From: Ornithomonoglobus_A sp034090805
GTDB taxonomy: Bacteria > Bacillota > Clostridia > UBA1381
NCBI GenBank assembly: GCA_034090805.1
Contig: JAXDRV010000014.1
Coordinates: forward strand, 1-59,587
DNA length: 59,587 nt
Reading direction: 5' to 3'
Shown here in pieces: positions 51,877 through 59,587 of this stretch. Within the stretch, counting starts at the first letter, position 1. Every line of letters starts with the position of its first letter. A model generated the notes under the pieces. That model ran no database searches and was not told where the DNA came from. It worked only from the letters and a program-made list of their open reading frames with translations. The translations under genes and the position numbers were made by a program.

Positions 51877-54348
51877 ATGAGTAAACTCAAAAGATTTATT
51901 TCAACATTAATGGCTATTTGCGTATGTTCAATGTGTATCAATGTTGTTCCAGCATTGGCTGCCGCTGAAGATAATTATTCACTTCAGAACAGTGGTTTTG
52001 AACTTCCGACAGTCACAGCTCCATACGAACAGCCCCTTGCTTCCACTGTGCCGAATTGGAATACTACAGCTTATGGACAGAAAATAGAATTGCTCAGAGC
52101 TAATAACGGAACATACATTACAGGACAGGAACTAAAGCCAAAGGCCGGTCTGCAAGCAGCAGAGCTGAATGCAGACGAACAAAGCTCATTATATCAAAGC
52201 ATAAAAACCACACCCGGAAGCTTTGTAAAGTGGGGTATATCGCATCACGGCAGAAACGGATACGATACAATGCTTTTGGTAATAGGTCCCAAGCAGTCGG
52301 TTGATCCGGCAAAGAAAACCAAAACCGGATATGACCAGTTTATGAAAATGGGACAGTATATCAGTGGTAATAGTGAGCTTTCTGCACTTATACCTACAGG
52401 CAGCGGTGCAAGTAAGGAATTTATCCTGTATTCACCCAAGTTTGCAGCAAACGGAGATTTTTCAACCGGTGAGACCGCAAACTTTACAACCTACAAAACC
52501 GTATCCAACACGGAAGAGTGGCATATTTGGTTTATAAGATCAAATAATGACAAGTGGTATGATTACGGTACAAATGTAACATCTGATACATCGGAGCTTG
52601 GTTATAACAATATCTACGAGGTTCCGGAGAATCAGACTGACACAACCTTTGCGTTTACCGCATACGAAAGCGCAGCGAAAAGCGATGGTAAAGTTGATTT
52701 AACCTATGGTAATATCATTGACGACATTAATTTCGGTCTTTTGTATAATGTATCTCTGCATACATTGACAGGCGGAAGCGCTGCTGTTACTGCTGAGAAT
52801 ACAGCAGATTTGTCGGTTTCGTATAAGGGTACAGACTTTGCTTCGGATAAATATAAAGCCGATACCGTAATTACATTAACTGCAACCGCAGATGATGCAG
52901 CCGATTATGTCTTTGCAGGTGCAACAATAAACGGAAGTCAGTATGACTTTAGTGATTTTGCTGCAAACAGTGACAATACTGTATATACGAAAGATATAAC
53001 GGTAGATGAATCTAAATATATAAGGGTTGCATTTGCAAGAAAAGGTCATATCTTGTATGATCCGAACGGCGGAAGCTATAAGGGAACTGCTGATATTACA
53101 GATAAAGAGTATTCTTACTATAGCAGCAGTGTTACGGAAAATGAAACTCCGTCCCACGATTCCGCTACTTTTACAGGATGGACACTGTATACGAATGCAA
53201 CCGGTTATTCAGGTATAACTATACCGGCAAATCATACCGTTGAATACAGTGCAGAGGATGCCCTGCATCCTACCCTTACTATTTCGTGGAATGACTTATC
53301 AGGCAACGCACAATCTGTTACTCTTCCTGCAACTAAGGAAGACGGTATTTTGCTTGTTGCAAACTATAACTTTAAGCATGAAGTTATTGCTTTGACAGAC
53401 GGAGGAAGCGTTGATATAGAAAATTCAACGAAAGCATATACGGTAAATGGTAATGACAGTTATAAGTACACTGCCGGCGGTGAGGGCGATGTTATTACAG
53501 TAACAGCTAATCCTGCATCCGGTTACCAGTTTGACGGTTGGTTTGAAACCGAAGACGGAGAAGCTATAAGCCGCGCACTTCAGTATTCATATGTAGTGAC
53601 CGGTAATTCAAAAACATATGCAAAATTCTCCGAAAAAATTCCGGAGCCCGATCCCGAGCCGGATCCTGATCCTGACCCCACCCCCGATCCGGATCCCATT
53701 CCTGAATTCGTGACAAACTTTGCGTATATCTATGGATACAATGACAACACAATGGCAGCGGACAACAATCTGCTTAGAAGTGAGGTATCAGCAATGGTAC
53801 ACCGTCTTGTTAAGCAAAACAACAAGCTTGGTGGATTCGTTTACAATGAAGCAAATGAACCTGCTTTCAGCGATATTGAAGGTGAATGGTTCAGAAGCGG
53901 AATAGAGTATATGAATTACAAAGGAGCTTTTGCTCAGGCAAGCAATGTGTATCCTTATGTTGCCGTAACACGAGGCGAAACCTTTAGGATTATTTGTCTC
54001 GGACTTGGATTTACAGATAAAACCGGCCTTAGCTATGATGACTATGCTGCACTCCTTTACAATGCAGGATATATTCAAGGCGATGAAAACGGTAATCTGA
54101 ATGTGTGGAATCTGATTACAAGAGCTGAATTTTGCTCAATCTACAACAATATTATCGGCAGAAAGGACGCTAAACTTGTAACAGCCGATGGTACTGAAAT
54201 TACCGCTGAAACTTACGGATTTACTGATCTTGATGAGAGCAAGTGGTATTACGAAACTATGCTGAGAGCAACAAGTGCATATGATGATGACGGGTATGTA
54301 GATATCGAACTTAGAAATCACAGAAATGTGCTTGACGATTATCAGTAA
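51877..54348 (+). CDS. SLH-domain surface protein in the exopolysaccharide operon
   Basis: 823-residue secreted protein. Signal peptide 1-28 ends in PALAAA. Residues about 34-300 form a beta-rich module starting NSGFELPTVTAPYEQP, like carbohydrate-binding jelly rolls. About 300-587 hold InlB/Listeria-Bacteroides-type repeats (ANPASGYQFDGWFET). A Pro/Asp linker (589-610) precedes three SLH repeats (611-823; LLRSEVSAMVHRLV, AVTRGETFRIICLGL, NLITRAEFCSIYNNI). SLH domains attach to pyruvylated wall polymer. ATG 51877 follows AAAGGAG; a longer frame from 51748 lacks a site and would hide the signal peptide. Confidence 0.88.
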   Translation: MSKLKRFISTLMAICVCSMCINVVPALAAAEDNYSLQNSGFELPTVTAPYEQPLASTVPNWNTTAYGQKIELLRANNGTYITGQELKPKAGLQAAELNADEQSSLYQSIKTTPGSFVKWGISHHGRNGYDTMLLVIGPKQSVDPAKKTKTGYDQFMKMGQYISGNSELSALIPTGSGASKEFILYSPKFAANGDFSTGETANFTTYKTVSNTEEWHIWFIRSNNDKWYDYGTNVTSDTSELGYNNIYEVPENQTDTTFAFTAYESAAKSDGKVDLTYGNIIDDINFGLLYNVSLHTLTGGSAAVTAENTADLSVSYKGTDFASDKYKADTVITLTATADDAADYVFAGATINGSQYDFSDFAANSDNTVYTKDITVDESKYIRVAFARKGHILYDPNGGSYKGTADITDKEYSYYSSSVTENETPSHDSATFTGWTLYTNATGYSGITIPANHTVEYSAEDALHPTLTISWNDLSGNAQSVTLPATKEDGILLVANYNFKHEVIALTDGGSVDIENSTKAYTVNGNDSYKYTAGGEGDVITVTANPASGYQFDGWFETEDGEAISRALQYSYVVTGNSKTYAKFSEKIPEPDPEPDPDPDPTPDPDPIPEFVTNFAYIYGYNDNTMAADNNLLRSEVSAMVHRLVKQNNKLGGFVYNEANEPAFSDIEGEWFRSGIEYMNYKGAFAQASNVYPYVAVTRGETFRIICLGLGFTDKTGLSYDDYAALLYNAGYIQGDENGNLNVWNLITRAEFCSIYNNIIGRKDAKLVTADGTEITAETYGFTDLDESKWYYETMLRATSAYDDDGYVDIELRNHRNVLDDYQ

Positions 54349-54456
54349 TCATATTTATGCGCACAAATATGATTGAAACTTAGAGCGGACGAGTGGCAGC
54401 ACCTTACTGCTGCCGCTTGTACTGACTTTTGGAGAGAAAGAAACGGAGATGATATT

Positions 54457-55002
54457 ATGCCGGTTAAAATATTGAAAATCACGGGACAAATTATATATGA
54501 CGTATTAGCAAAACATTTCCCTACTTCATATACAAAAATTATAGGTGGTTTTTCAAAAAGATTTCGCAGCTTTTGTGCCAAACTGATTCTTGAACAATGC
54601 GGCAGCAATATAAACATTGAAAAAGGTGCGGATTTCGCTGCAAATATAAAAATCGGTAATAATTCCGGAATAGGAAAAGACTCAATAGTCGGGTGTTTTA
54701 CTGAAATCGGCGAAAATGTGATGATGGGAGAAGCCTGCTTTATATACACACGCAACCATAGATTTGATCAGTTGGATAAACCCATGTGCGAGCAAGGCTT
54801 TGATGAATATAAACCCGTTATTATATCCGATGATGTGTGGATAGGTGCAAGAGTAACCATTCTTCCGGGAACGAAAATCGGCAGAGGCTCCGTTATAGGG
54901 GCAGGTGCAGTTGTCACAGGGACAATACCGGACTATGCCATAGTTGGCGGTGTTCCGGCAAAAGTAATAAAATACAGAAATTCTGAAAGTACACCACAAT
55001 AG
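54457..55002 (+). CDS. Hexapeptide-repeat acetyltransferase (WcaF/CatB-like)
   Basis: 181-residue left-handed beta-helix acyltransferase. Repeats such as IGNNSGIGKDSIVGCFTEIG and VWIGARVTILPGTKIGRGSV end in IVGGVPAKVIKYR, typical of sugar O-acetyltransferases. The His in YTRNHRFDQ is the likely base. It probably acetylates a sugar of the repeat unit with acetyl-CoA. ATG 54457 has GGAG upstream; a TTG-led longer frame from 54373 is rejected. The 108-nt gap before it shows no clear terminator. Confidence 0.9.
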   Translation: MPVKILKITGQIIYDVLAKHFPTSYTKIIGGFSKRFRSFCAKLILEQCGSNINIEKGADFAANIKIGNNSGIGKDSIVGCFTEIGENVMMGEACFIYTRNHRFDQLDKPMCEQGFDEYKPVIISDDVWIGARVTILPGTKIGRGSVIGAGAVVTGTIPDYAIVGGVPAKVIKYRNSESTPQ

Positions 55003-55023
55003 CGAAACAAAGGTGATAAGAAT

Positions 55024-56085
55024 ATGACTCCCAAATTAAGTGTGATAATTCCGGTATATAATACCGAAAAATATATAAAAGAATGTGTAGATAGCATTAT
55101 AAATCAAACATTCAAGGATTATGAAATCATTTTGGTTGATGATGCTTCAACAGACGGAAGTGGCAGGATATGTAATGAATATGCCGAAAAATATGATTTT
55201 ATCAAAACTATTCATAAAGAACACGGCGGTCCGACTCATACACGAAAAGCAGGGCTTAAAGAGGCGCGCGGAGCATATGTTTCTTATATAGACAGTGATG
55301 ATTATATTGAGCCTCAAATGTATGATTTTTTAATGGATAAGCTGTTAAAATATGATGCGGATATTGCTATTTGTAATATTATAATTAAAACCGAAAATTC
55401 AAGAATTCCTTTATATTTAGATTTTGAGGAAGGCTTTTATAATAAAGAAAAATTAAAACGGGATATATATCCCAATATGCTTTTTTCACCAATGAAAAAT
55501 ATGCCGGGTATCCACCCCAGCCTTTGCAACAAAGTAATACGCAGGTCAATACTTGAAAATGCGATAATGGACATAACGGATGAAATATATTTCGGAGAGG
55601 ACGGCATTTGCACTTATCCGTGTATGCTTGACGCTAAAAGTGTATATATAACATACGATAAATTCTTTTATATATACAGGCAAACAGGTGCATCAATTTC
55701 ACAGAAATATGACAAAAGACTTCTAAGAAAGCTGCCTATTTTAATATCGGTATTTGATACTGAATTTGAAAAAAGAAATTTTGACGGAAGATCGCAGATA
55801 AATTGTTATGCAGCACTGCAGCTGATGTTCAGTATACGAAACGAGCTGCTTTATAATAAAAATAAAACTTTGCGTGAGAAAGTAAAAAACCTAAAGGAAT
55901 ATATATCACAGCCGAGATTTCAGGAGGTTTTAAAAACTATACGGTATGAAAACATAAGCAAGCAAGTAAAATATAAAATATTTCTTTTACGCATCAAATG
56001 GATATATTTATTATATTTGCAGTTTTATTTTAAAGAAAAAATTTTATTATTAAAGGAAAAAAGCAATGAAAGACCTACTGCGTAA
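55024..56085 (+). CDS. Glycosyltransferase family 2, second copy
   Basis: 353 residues, GT-A fold. SVIIPVYNTEKYIKECVDSI, LVDDASTDGSG and DxD YIDSDDYIE identify the donor site; the catalytic acid region is EIYFGEDGICTYP. The C-terminal 60 residues are basic and aromatic, suggesting membrane contact. Strongly AT-rich codon use. Overlaps the flippase gene by 20 nt. Confidence 0.92.
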   Translation: MTPKLSVIIPVYNTEKYIKECVDSIINQTFKDYEIILVDDASTDGSGRICNEYAEKYDFIKTIHKEHGGPTHTRKAGLKEARGAYVSYIDSDDYIEPQMYDFLMDKLLKYDADIAICNIIIKTENSRIPLYLDFEEGFYNKEKLKRDIYPNMLFSPMKNMPGIHPSLCNKVIRRSILENAIMDITDEIYFGEDGICTYPCMLDAKSVYITYDKFFYIYRQTGASISQKYDKRLLRKLPILISVFDTEFEKRNFDGRSQINCYAALQLMFSIRNELLYNKNKTLREKVKNLKEYISQPRFQEVLKTIRYENISKQVKYKIFLLRIKWIYLLYLQFYFKEKILLLKEKSNERPTA

Positions 56086-57598
56086 ACATAATAACAGTGA
56101 AGCCGGTATAAGAAAACAAACACAGGCTAATATTGCGGTAGCTGTCTTATACCAATTAACTGCTGCCATATGTTCACTTATTCTTCCAAGGTATATACTT
56201 CTCTACTTTGGCTCAGATGTGAACGGTATGCTGCAATCAATAAGCCAACTGCTGACATATACAATGATTATGGAATTCGGAATAGGCGGTCTTATAACAG
56301 CTTCGTTTTATAAACCACTTGCGGACAGTGACCGTGAGGCTGTATCCGATATTTTTAATAATGCAAAAAAGTTTTTCAATAAAATTTCTTTTGCATATGT
56401 CGGTCTGGTAGTGTTACTTGCTGTCGGTGCAAAAGCAGTAATTAAAACAGATTTTGATTTTTGGTATGTATGTTCGATGGTTATAATACTCGGTGCAAAC
56501 TATTATTTTTCCTACTATTTTGCCCTTGCACACCGATTGTTACTTCGTGCAGACCAAAAAATACGAATAATACAAGGCATACAAAGCATCACTCTTGTAT
56601 TAAATGCAGTAGTATGTGTTGTAGCAATTAAATTAGGTGCCGGAATACATACTGTTAAAGCAATCAGTGCCTTGGTATTTTTGATAAATCCTGTTGTATT
56701 TCGGGCTTATGTAAGTAAACATTACAATATAAGCAAGACTGTATATGACAAGAACAGAGTTTTACCACGAAAGAGTGACGGAGTGATACATCATCTTGCT
56801 TTCTTTATTCATGTGAATACAGACATTGTATTGCTTTCAATATTCAGCGGAACAAAAGAAGTGTCGGTATATTCTGTGTATAATGCTATTATCTATGCCA
56901 TAGAAAACTTTTTTTTAAGTGTTTCGGAAAGTATTTCGGCAGCACTCGGAAATCTTATTGCAAAAGACGAAAAGGATACACTGTTGTCGTCGTTTGAGTT
57001 ATATCAGATAGTAAATGCTGCGGCTGCCACATTTGTTTGTATTGCAGAAGCGGTTTTGATAATTCCTTTTGTAAGTATTTATACAAAAGGAATTACGGAT
57101 GTCAACTATATCCGCCCTGCATTTGCATATGTGATGATTGCGGCTCAGTGGTTTTATTGCGTAAGAATACCGTACAACAGTATAATAAATGCCGCCGGAC
57201 ATTACAGGCAAACAAAAGTTGGTGCGTACATTGAAGTTATCCTCAATGTGAGTATCTCAATTATAGTGGTAAACTGCTACGGTCTAATTGGCGTTGCCCT
57301 TGGAACTGCTATTGCAATGGCAGCGAGAACTGCATATATGGCTTGGTATCTGTCAAAAAATATTCTTCATCGAAAACTGAAATTGTTTATTAAAGACATA
57401 GCTCTTTATATTGGTTTTAGCGTAGGACTAATATATGTGTTGAGCAATATAATCAGTATCTCTGCCGATAATCTATTTTTATGGGCGGTATATGCAGTTA
57501 TAATAAGCATAATTGTCATTCTCGCAGTAATTACTTTTAACTTGATAGTAAACAGAACAGCGATTGTTACGATTATAAATAAATTAAGGGAAAAATAA
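56066..57598 (+). CDS. Oligosaccharide flippase (Wzx-like, MOP superfamily)
   Basis: 510-residue membrane protein with 12-14 helices, starting with the amphipathic NNSEAGIRKQTQANIAVAV typical of polysaccharide transporters. It moves the undecaprenyl-linked repeat unit to the outer face for the Wzy-like polymerase at 42681. Segments such as GIGGLITASFYKPLADSDRE fit the family. With the initiating transferase, Wzy and Wzz-like proteins it completes a Wzx/Wzy pathway. Confidence 0.9.
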   Translation: MKDLLRKHNNSEAGIRKQTQANIAVAVLYQLTAAICSLILPRYILLYFGSDVNGMLQSISQLLTYTMIMEFGIGGLITASFYKPLADSDREAVSDIFNNAKKFFNKISFAYVGLVVLLAVGAKAVIKTDFDFWYVCSMVIILGANYYFSYYFALAHRLLLRADQKIRIIQGIQSITLVLNAVVCVVAIKLGAGIHTVKAISALVFLINPVVFRAYVSKHYNISKTVYDKNRVLPRKSDGVIHHLAFFIHVNTDIVLLSIFSGTKEVSVYSVYNAIIYAIENFFLSVSESISAALGNLIAKDEKDTLLSSFELYQIVNAAAATFVCIAEAVLIIPFVSIYTKGITDVNYIRPAFAYVMIAAQWFYCVRIPYNSIINAAGHYRQTKVGAYIEVILNVSISIIVVNCYGLIGVALGTAIAMAARTAYMAWYLSKNILHRKLKLFIKDIALYIGFSVGLIYVLSNIISISADNLFLWAVYAVIISIIVILAVITFNLIVNRTAIVTIINKLREK

Positions 57599-57618
57599 GT
57601 ATTTTGGAGGTCATACCT

Positions 57619-58221
57619 ATGGAAAATGTAAGTTTAAAAAAGGGCTTATTCGGGTACACACAAAGCAGTGTACAAGAGTATATTGAAGCACTTAACGGCG
57701 AATTGACGGCAAGAACAAATAAATTTGTTCTTGAAAATGAAGAATTAAAGAAAAAATGTGAGCTTTATGAAGATAAAATAAATGAGTCAAATGCAAAGCA
57801 GGATGAACTCCTTGAGAAAATAAACGATCTTTCCAAGGAAATCGAAACACATTTGTCCGATAAGTCAAAGCTCAGCGAACAAATTGATGAACTCAAAATC
57901 CGGCTTGATGAAGCATCTGCGGATAAATTTGACTATGAGAAAGGTCAAAATGAATTAGCTGATGTTATGCTTGAGGCAAAACGTTTTGCAAATGATTTAA
58001 AAAATAAGACAGAACTTGAGTTTAAACAGAAAAAAGAGGAAAACGAAGATAAGATAAGACAGGAGCAGGAACGCATAGAAAAATACATATCCGATATTGA
58101 TGAATTAAGCAGCCTTTTGCGTAAGGTCTGTGATAATTTTGGGAAAGAAATAAGAAGTAAACAAGCAGAATTAAAGATTGTTTATAATAATCTTTCTGCG
58201 TTAAATGCTAAACAGGGATAA
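57619..58221 (+). CDS. DivIVA-like coiled-coil protein
   Basis: 200-residue cytoplasmic protein. Residues 1-25 (SLKKGLFGYTQSSVQEYIEA) resemble the DivIVA/GpsB membrane-binding head that senses curvature. The rest is coiled coil (about 25-170, heptads rich in Glu/Lys) with a short tail. ATG 57619 follows GGAGG with 9-nt spacing; an in-frame ATG at 57604 lacks one. Last gene of the exopolysaccharide operon, 20 nt after the flippase. It could place the export machinery in the cell, which is inference. Confidence 0.72.
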   Translation: MENVSLKKGLFGYTQSSVQEYIEALNGELTARTNKFVLENEELKKKCELYEDKINESNAKQDELLEKINDLSKEIETHLSDKSKLSEQIDELKIRLDEASADKFDYEKGQNELADVMLEAKRFANDLKNKTELEFKQKKEENEDKIRQEQERIEKYISDIDELSSLLRKVCDNFGKEIRSKQAELKIVYNNLSALNAKQG

Positions 58222-58382
58222 TGCTTTTAAATTGAACTTAATAACCCCAGTATAATAAATATGATGAAAGTGCTACGACAATTTCTATACATATTATTAT
58301 ATTTGATTATATAAAAGTGAAAATTTATTATGATTATATATAATAAACATATAAGCCTTCAAAGGTGAGGGCAAAACGGTTG

Positions 58383-58431
58383 CAAAAGCCGCTCAACATG
58401 AAGGTTATAACCTTTATATGAGCGGCTTTTG
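58383..58431 (+). repeat. Nested hairpin with a mini-ORF in its loop
   Basis: A perfect 13-bp stem, CAAAAGCCGCTCA (58383-58395) and its complement (58419-58431), encloses a second palindrome, AAGGTTATAACCTT (58401-58414). A seven-codon ORF, MKVITFI (58398-58421), starts in the loop and stops on the first bases of the closing arm. The layout recalls leader attenuators, but no good ribosome binding site sits at the ATG and no U-run follows. The rest of 58222-58463 is very AT-rich with nothing recognised. Confidence 0.55.
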
Positions 58432-58463
58432 TAGTTTAAAATTACGAAAGGAAGATTTTATTT

Positions 58464-58559
58464 ATGGTAATAGAAATCGAATCGGCAGAGTTGTCTTTAT
58501 TTGTTTTTTCATTAGTAATTTGGCGTGGCATATCTGCCCAACATAGACAAATTAGATAA
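58464..58559 (+). CDS. Small ORF, 31 residues, unknown
   Basis: MVIEIESAELSLFVFSLVIW is the start of a 31-residue peptide with one hydrophobic stretch and a basic end. GAAAGGAAG lies about 9 nt before its ATG, which is the only support. No family recognised. It belongs to a run of short frames between the exopolysaccharide operon and an HTH gene. The DNA between it and 58850 holds a 61-residue frame (58681-58866) without a convincing ribosome site. Confidence 0.35.
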   Translation: MVIEIESAELSLFVFSLVIWRGISAQHRQIR

Positions 58560-58849
58560 ATGTTACGGATATGCCGTGCGGTTGGAGCGTGATACACTGT
58601 GAAACGCAACTGTTTTGGACATATCCGCAAGGGGAAACGAAAAAAACACACCTCTGTAAAACGCAATACTGATAATTCAGATGATTATGGAGGTCAACCA
58701 TTCAAGTGCAAATACCGTACAGCCAAATTTACCTGTTATTATACGGGCAAGTTTGGCTGTTTTTGTTTTAAGTTCCTTATTAAATATATCAGTGCACCGC
58801 CATTGCTCTTTGTGCAAATCTAACAAAATTTACACAAAGGAGCGAAATT

Positions 58850-58939
58850 ATGAAATTATTTTTTGAAAGTTACAATGAGCTTGTGACATTAGGTGTTAGA
58901 ATAAATTTCGGAAGGAGGTGTAACGGCTGTGGCAGATAA
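58850..58939 (+). CDS. Small ORF, 29 residues, overlapping the HTH gene
   Basis: Begins MKLFFESYNELVTLGVRI and ends with a Cys-x2-Cys pair. AAAGGAG lies 8 nt before the ATG. Its stop overlaps the start of the HTH gene by 11 nt, so it may couple translation of that gene or be a regulatory leader. No homologue is recognised from sequence alone. Confidence 0.45.
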   Translation: MKLFFESYNELVTLGVRINFGRRCNGCGR

Positions 58940-59273
58940 ATTATCTACTTTTGAACGACGTATAGAAATACTGTTTTTGCTGATAAATTCAGAAAAAGTT
59001 ACTTTATCCGAATTGTCAAAAAGGTATTCAGTACATAAAAATACGGTATATAACGATATTGCCTTTTTAGGTCGTTACGCTCCCATCCGTACAGAAAGCG
59101 GTGTAAACGGCGGAATATTTATTAGGGAAAACTATCACTGTGATTTGTTTAGGTATTTATCAAGTGATGAGGAAAGAGTTCTTACAAGTATTATGAACAC
59201 GCTTACTCCACCGGACAGAAATATCGTGAGTAACATCATAAATAAATTTTCTATGCCTAAAACCGCACAATAA
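58929..59273 (+). CDS. HTH-domain (HTH_11-like) regulatory protein
   Basis: 114 residues. The N-terminal winged helix reads ERRIEILFLLINSEKVTLSE then LSKRYSVHKNTVYNDIAFLG, like the DNA-binding end of DeoR/WYL-type regulators, but the effector domain is missing. The C-terminal 50 residues are helical. GTG start at 58929 with AAGGAGG 10 nt upstream. Small proteins of this kind are common in integrative elements of Clostridia; that link is inference. Target unknown. Confidence 0.75.
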   Translation: MADKLSTFERRIEILFLLINSEKVTLSELSKRYSVHKNTVYNDIAFLGRYAPIRTESGVNGGIFIRENYHCDLFRYLSSDEERVLTSIMNTLTPPDRNIVSNIINKFSMPKTAQ

Positions 59274-59275
59274 AT

Positions 59276-59491
59276 TTATTTTACAAAGAAAGCACGCAAG
59301 ATAACGGCGATGCAGCATAACAGGCAAACGGATACATTCCGGTATGGACGAGCCAAGTGACGGATACGCCAAGACGATAGTTTTGCTTCTACTTCATCCT
59401 TCTTTCTGAGATGGAAAACTATAAGAGCGACAAATATCAGCGTCATGGAGCAAGCGGCAGCTTTGCGGGCGATGAATACATATCGGTACAA
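59276..59491 (-). CDS. Possible fragment of a membrane protein
   Basis: A 71-residue leftward frame with two hydrophobic segments (ACSMTLIFVALIVFHL and VSVCLLCCIAVILRAFF) separated by a charged loop. The frame stays open upstream to about 59530 without a clear start, so it may be the tail of a broken gene that begins outside or in another frame. A rightward frame from 59361 is also open to the window edge. Near the edge is an 11-bp hairpin (59539-59563, loop ATA). Nothing in 59274-59587 was identified firmly. Confidence 0.25.
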   Translation of the reverse strand: MYRYVFIARKAAACSMTLIFVALIVFHLRKKDEVEAKLSSWRIRHLARPYRNVSVCLLCCIAVILRAFFVK

Positions 59492-59587
59492 TGATACTTC
59501 TGCCCAGCCACAGTCCGAGCGGATAACAATTCAGGGCTCCCGCAAAAGCATAGCTTTTGTGGGAAAAGAGAGCAATCGCCTGATAAG

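Noticed and set aside
54373..54456. N-terminal extension of the acetyltransferase
   Set aside because: TTG-led, no ribosome site, and the added residues do not resemble the family; GGAG before 54457 fits.
58340..58431. Possible GEMM-type (c-di-GMP) riboswitch from GGGCAAAA and GCAAAAGCC strings
   Set aside because: The strings are only a few bases apart, with no P2 stem or tetraloop receptor, and the main structure is a simple nested hairpin.
58599..58866. Frames of 74 and 61 residues between the small ORFs
   Set aside because: They overlap in different frames and lack good ribosome sites; evidence is too weak to list them as genes.

Overview
The window looks like a stretch of chromosome from an anaerobic, spore-forming member of the Clostridia (Bacillota). 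Pointers are the sporulation gene spmA, a MurT/GatD cell-wall amidation pair, an A/V-type ATPase operon, the UPF0237/UPF0210 pair, AAAGGAGG-type ribosome binding sites and TTGACA/TATAAT promoters. SLH-domain and Ig-like (Big_2) surface proteins are also present. The genus cannot be fixed from sequence alone. No rRNA, tRNA or CRISPR array was seen.

Positions 1-40573 are ordinary core genome. In order: a TPR protein, rarA, nadE and a DMT transporter; a leftward block xre-gatD-murT and tcdA-holB; spmA; a TIGR01212 radical SAM gene; a leftward surface/membrane group (DHHW protein, S24/S26-like peptidase, His-rich membrane protein); a divergent galactokinase-like gene and polA; a zinc-type ABC importer (A-C-B); the aspartate-to-threonine genes hom-thrB-lysC; rlmB; UPF0237-UPF0210; a nine-gene A/V-ATPase operon; a TetR-methyltransferase pair; leftward folA and a Big_2/glucosaminidase gene; and lysS.

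Just after lysS the DNA becomes clearly more AT-rich and accessory. A remnant ORF fuses a RepA_N replication-initiator start to the catalytic half of a tyrosine recombinase. Next comes a non-coding region (41403-41796) with a perfect TTGACA-17-TATAAT promoter between inverted copies of a 17-bp site, and then a complete Wzx/Wzy-type exopolysaccharide operon (41797-58221). The operon holds a TetR-like regulator, a Wzy polymerase, two kinase-less Wzz-like proteins, a pyruvyl transferase, an initiating sugar phosphotransferase, four glycosyltransferases, an SLH surface protein, an acetyltransferase, a flippase and a DivIVA-like protein. The right edge (58222-59587) has small ORFs, hairpins and an HTH gene that resemble mobile-element cargo.

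The main discovery candidate is the switch at 41415-41751. Inverting the segment on paper turns the promoter away from the operon. It also rebuilds, from two 12-nt arms now about 300 nt apart, an 18-bp perfect hairpin with a TTCG loop and a following T-run, directly in front of the operon. The present orientation would therefore be ON and the flipped one OFF. The neighbouring recombinase has lost its first catalytic arginine through the RepA_N fusion, so the switch may be locked ON or may depend on a recombinase encoded elsewhere.
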